A stretch of DNA of 64,000 bases from positions 36,485,523-36,549,522 of the forward strand of contig NC_092462.1 in NCBI RefSeq assembly GCF_047495875.1. The letters run 5' to 3'. Each line of letters starts with the position of its first letter. Within the stretch, counting starts at the first letter, position 1. The translations under genes were made by a program, and so were the position numbers. The DNA comes from Pithys albifrons albifrons. Taxonomy: Eukaryota > Chordata > Aves > Passeriformes > Thamnophilidae. Positions 61,718-64,000 of the stretch are shown here, one piece after another. The notes under the pieces are model-generated. The model was given only the letters and a program-made list of their open reading frames with translations. It was not told where the DNA came from and ran no database searches.

Positions 61718-64000
61718 CTGCAATATAAGGAGTCCTCACAGAATTATAATTAGTTCATGTATTTAACAGCTGAGTGACATAAGTTGTGAGGGTCAATAAC
61801 TACACAATCCAGTTATAGGGGCAAGAACTGAATCAGTTTATTAGACACAAGCTTCAAAATAAAAAAACTCTGAAGGCAGGACATGCAAACGAAAGGGAAG
61901 GGTTATGCAAACAATGCAGGAACAAAGGAGTGTTCAGACACTCCTGTAACATCACTAGAAAACGACTTCTTATCTCACTAAGTCAGACAGGGCTATAAAA
62001 CAAAGTGAGTCCTTGACAAACACATTCTCTGTTGTATCTCTTTGGGTCAAATTAAGGAGTTTTCTTCTGCCTTCACTGCCCAAGGTTTTAAGATAACTTT
62101 TTCAACTTTGTCTCTGCTAAAGGTTGAGTTTGGCTCCTGACAATAAGTGACTGCTCAGATCATTTAAATTGACTAGCATGGGTCATAATTTCACGAGGTA
62201 ACTCCTCACTTAAATGCAAAGTCTGTTCAGACAGAACTCCATCTTTGAGATTGGTGGAGGTTTTATTTATTTGGTTGAGTTTGGGGGAGGATTGGTAATG
62301 TGCCTCTTGTTGCAAGGAAAACGACCTAACAGTGTTGGGCTCTCACTTGCCACCCCTCATCACTGTTGCAGGTTCTGCAGGTGAGATACACAAGAAAGGT
62401 TGGATGCTCTAGCATTTCAGTTTTGTTAATTGTATGTGCTTAAAAAAGCTGTGCAATGGGTGATGGGAGGGAAATGGTAGCAGGTGACAACATATAAGGT
62501 CTGCCTTCTGGAATCTTTGCTTTCAATCTCTCTTACTTCTTCCCATGGGCCCTGCATATTCCTATTTACAGACTGTTAGTCTGACAGTACCCATAACAAG
62601 GTTCTGATAGGAGCCTTTTATTGTTCATGACCAACTTGTGCAGACCTTTTATTTAAATAAAGTATTTAGAGGACTAATCTGGCAAAACACAGCAAGAATT
62701 TTAAGTAATTTCTTAAGTGAAAATAGAGAAATTAAGGTCACACCTGCATTGCCTTCGGTCAGATAACAGGAAAGAAAGATGACTGGAAAGAACACTGGAG
62801 ATAGAAAACTTCAGAAAAATAATTTGGCACTCTTCATAGGCAAAGGAATGAATACATATGTTGATGTATATAAAATAGTATGCTATACAGTAGCAGTGAT
62901 CGATATAAAATTGTCAATCAATAATAGGAAATAAACATATCTGTGACAAGATTTGATCTGAGATGATGCTCCTCTAGAGATGAGCCTCCACATTAAAATT
63001 TTCATCCACAGGTCATCAAGAAAAATAAACGTGGTCTCTGAATTCTGAAAGTAAGTTTATGCCAATTTCAGAAAGATATTAATCTGTTCTCTGTTCCTTT
63101 GTAGCTGGCATGCCTTCTGGGGCACATACCACCTCCCTAGGTAAGGTACAGCCACTGGGAAAGGAAGTTTGGTTCTTGATAGGCTTAATAGGCCATACAG
63201 GGAATGTCATGGTCACAGTAACAGTACTTTTGTTTGATTTTACTAGCACAAGCTGTCTTGGTGGCCAGATAGAGTGTGGGTACTCCTGACTTTGAAAGGA
63301 AGTATTACAGCTGCTTGGTGAAAAAACTGAAAGAATAATACAGTAATGGCTCTATACTTGTAACATTTTAGCACTGTCCATGGTATTCTAAGGGTACTCA
63401 GGGTCATGACAGAGTCAGATTTTGTAGGGCTGTAGTCCCACAGCAGTGGTTGTGAAGCTTGTCCAAAACAGCACAGACATAGGGTAAAATTAGAACCAAA
63501 ATGCAATTAAGACAGCATGGGCTTAATGTGCATCAGCTCAGCATTGTACGTGAGTCAGAGCTAGTGATGAACTTCACTGCTCCGCTCCTACAGTGACTGT
63601 ATACTTATAAGACAGTGATTTTCCTCATGCTCCTTAAGACAGATGGGAACAGCCCATATTGGCCCCATGCCACACACAGCATCTAGCACATCTTACTGAA
63701 GCTTTTACAGCCTTCTCAGGTAGAAACATACCTAACTTCTTGTCTTGGACCATTCATTTTAGATTTAGAGGGGCATGGGTTCCTCTTCAATGCACTATAG
63801 AAGTTTTGCATCTCAGTCAAGGGACTGAATTTGTCTCTCTTGTGTCTCACTAGTGAGATGCACTTAAGGTTAAAGAAAATAAAACAATTCAAAAGTCACT
63901 AATACAGGAAAAAAAGCAGAGTACTTTAGCACCAAAAAACACCTAAATCCAAAATTCCAACCCAAAACCTACAGCAACGTGAAACTCTTTTTAGCTAGAA
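61718..64000 (-). other. NEK1: NEK1 intron, partial, running off the window
   Basis: No NEK1 exon is found here; the expected upstream coiled-coil exon must lie beyond 64000. From about 61800 to 63700 the sequence is slightly richer in GC than the other introns. It includes TATAAAAC near 61994-62001, a purine-rich stretch near 62280 and scattered short frames. It may be an old transposable element, but I cannot assign a family. Confidence 0.7.

Noticed and set aside
63243..63506. 87-codon minus-strand frame upstream of the first visible NEK1 exon
   Set aside because: It does not resemble the NEK1 coiled-coil segment expected there and has no fitting splice sites that I could see.
1..64000. 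CRISPR arrays, operons, bacterial-type promoters or a novel defence-like gene cluster
   Set aside because: The window is vertebrate nuclear DNA; no spaced identical repeats or clustered prokaryote-like genes are present.
1..64000. tRNA, rRNA or obvious small RNA genes
   Set aside because: No cloverleaf with A and B box sequences or other recognisable RNA gene was seen on reading; a covariance-model search would be needed to exclude microRNAs or snoRNAs.

Overview
The window is vertebrate nuclear DNA, almost certainly from a bird. Genes have short exons and long AT-rich introns, one promoter sits in a sharp CpG island, and the interspersed repeats are mostly CR1 non-LTR retrotransposon fragments, the dominant avian family. 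One solo-LTR-like element resembles the endogenous-retrovirus LTRs common in songbirds. Passerine origin is a guess from that repeat; 'bird' is the firm call.

Two protein-coding genes are present, both on the minus strand, in the same tandem order as at human 4q33 (NEK1 upstream of SH3RF1). Positions 44960-61717 hold the last 15 coding exons of NEK1, a NIMA-related kinase of cilia and DNA-damage signalling. Splice sites and phases join cleanly into 2055 nt, or 684 residues plus a stop. The kinase domain and most of the coiled coil lie beyond position 64000. Positions 26283-26682 hold the first coding exon of SH3RF1 (POSH), a RING-finger E3 ligase and JNK scaffold. Its CpG-island promoter and candidate non-coding first exon lie at about 27700-28900.

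Layout from low to high coordinate: 1-26282 is intron of SH3RF1, with CR1 fragments at 4185-4610, 7672-8529 and 16081-16165, and no further SH3RF1 exon that I could find. Then come SH3RF1 exon 2 (26283-26682), intron 1 (about 1 kb) and the CpG island. The gap between the genes (about 28.9-43.5 kb) holds more CR1 pieces and simple repeats and no recognisable gene. The NEK1 3' UTR and exons follow to 61717, with a plus-strand LTR-like element at about 57350-57892 inside an intron. The remainder, to 64000, is an NEK1 intron.

I found no operon-like or novel multi-gene system. The points most worth a second look are local: a GC-AG intron in NEK1, a possible intron-retained alternative NEK1 C-terminus with its own poly(A) signal, a hexanucleotide tandem repeat inside the SH3RF1 promoter island, and the intronic LTR. 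Comparisons with human NEK1 and SH3RF1 rest on remembered protein sequence, not on a search.
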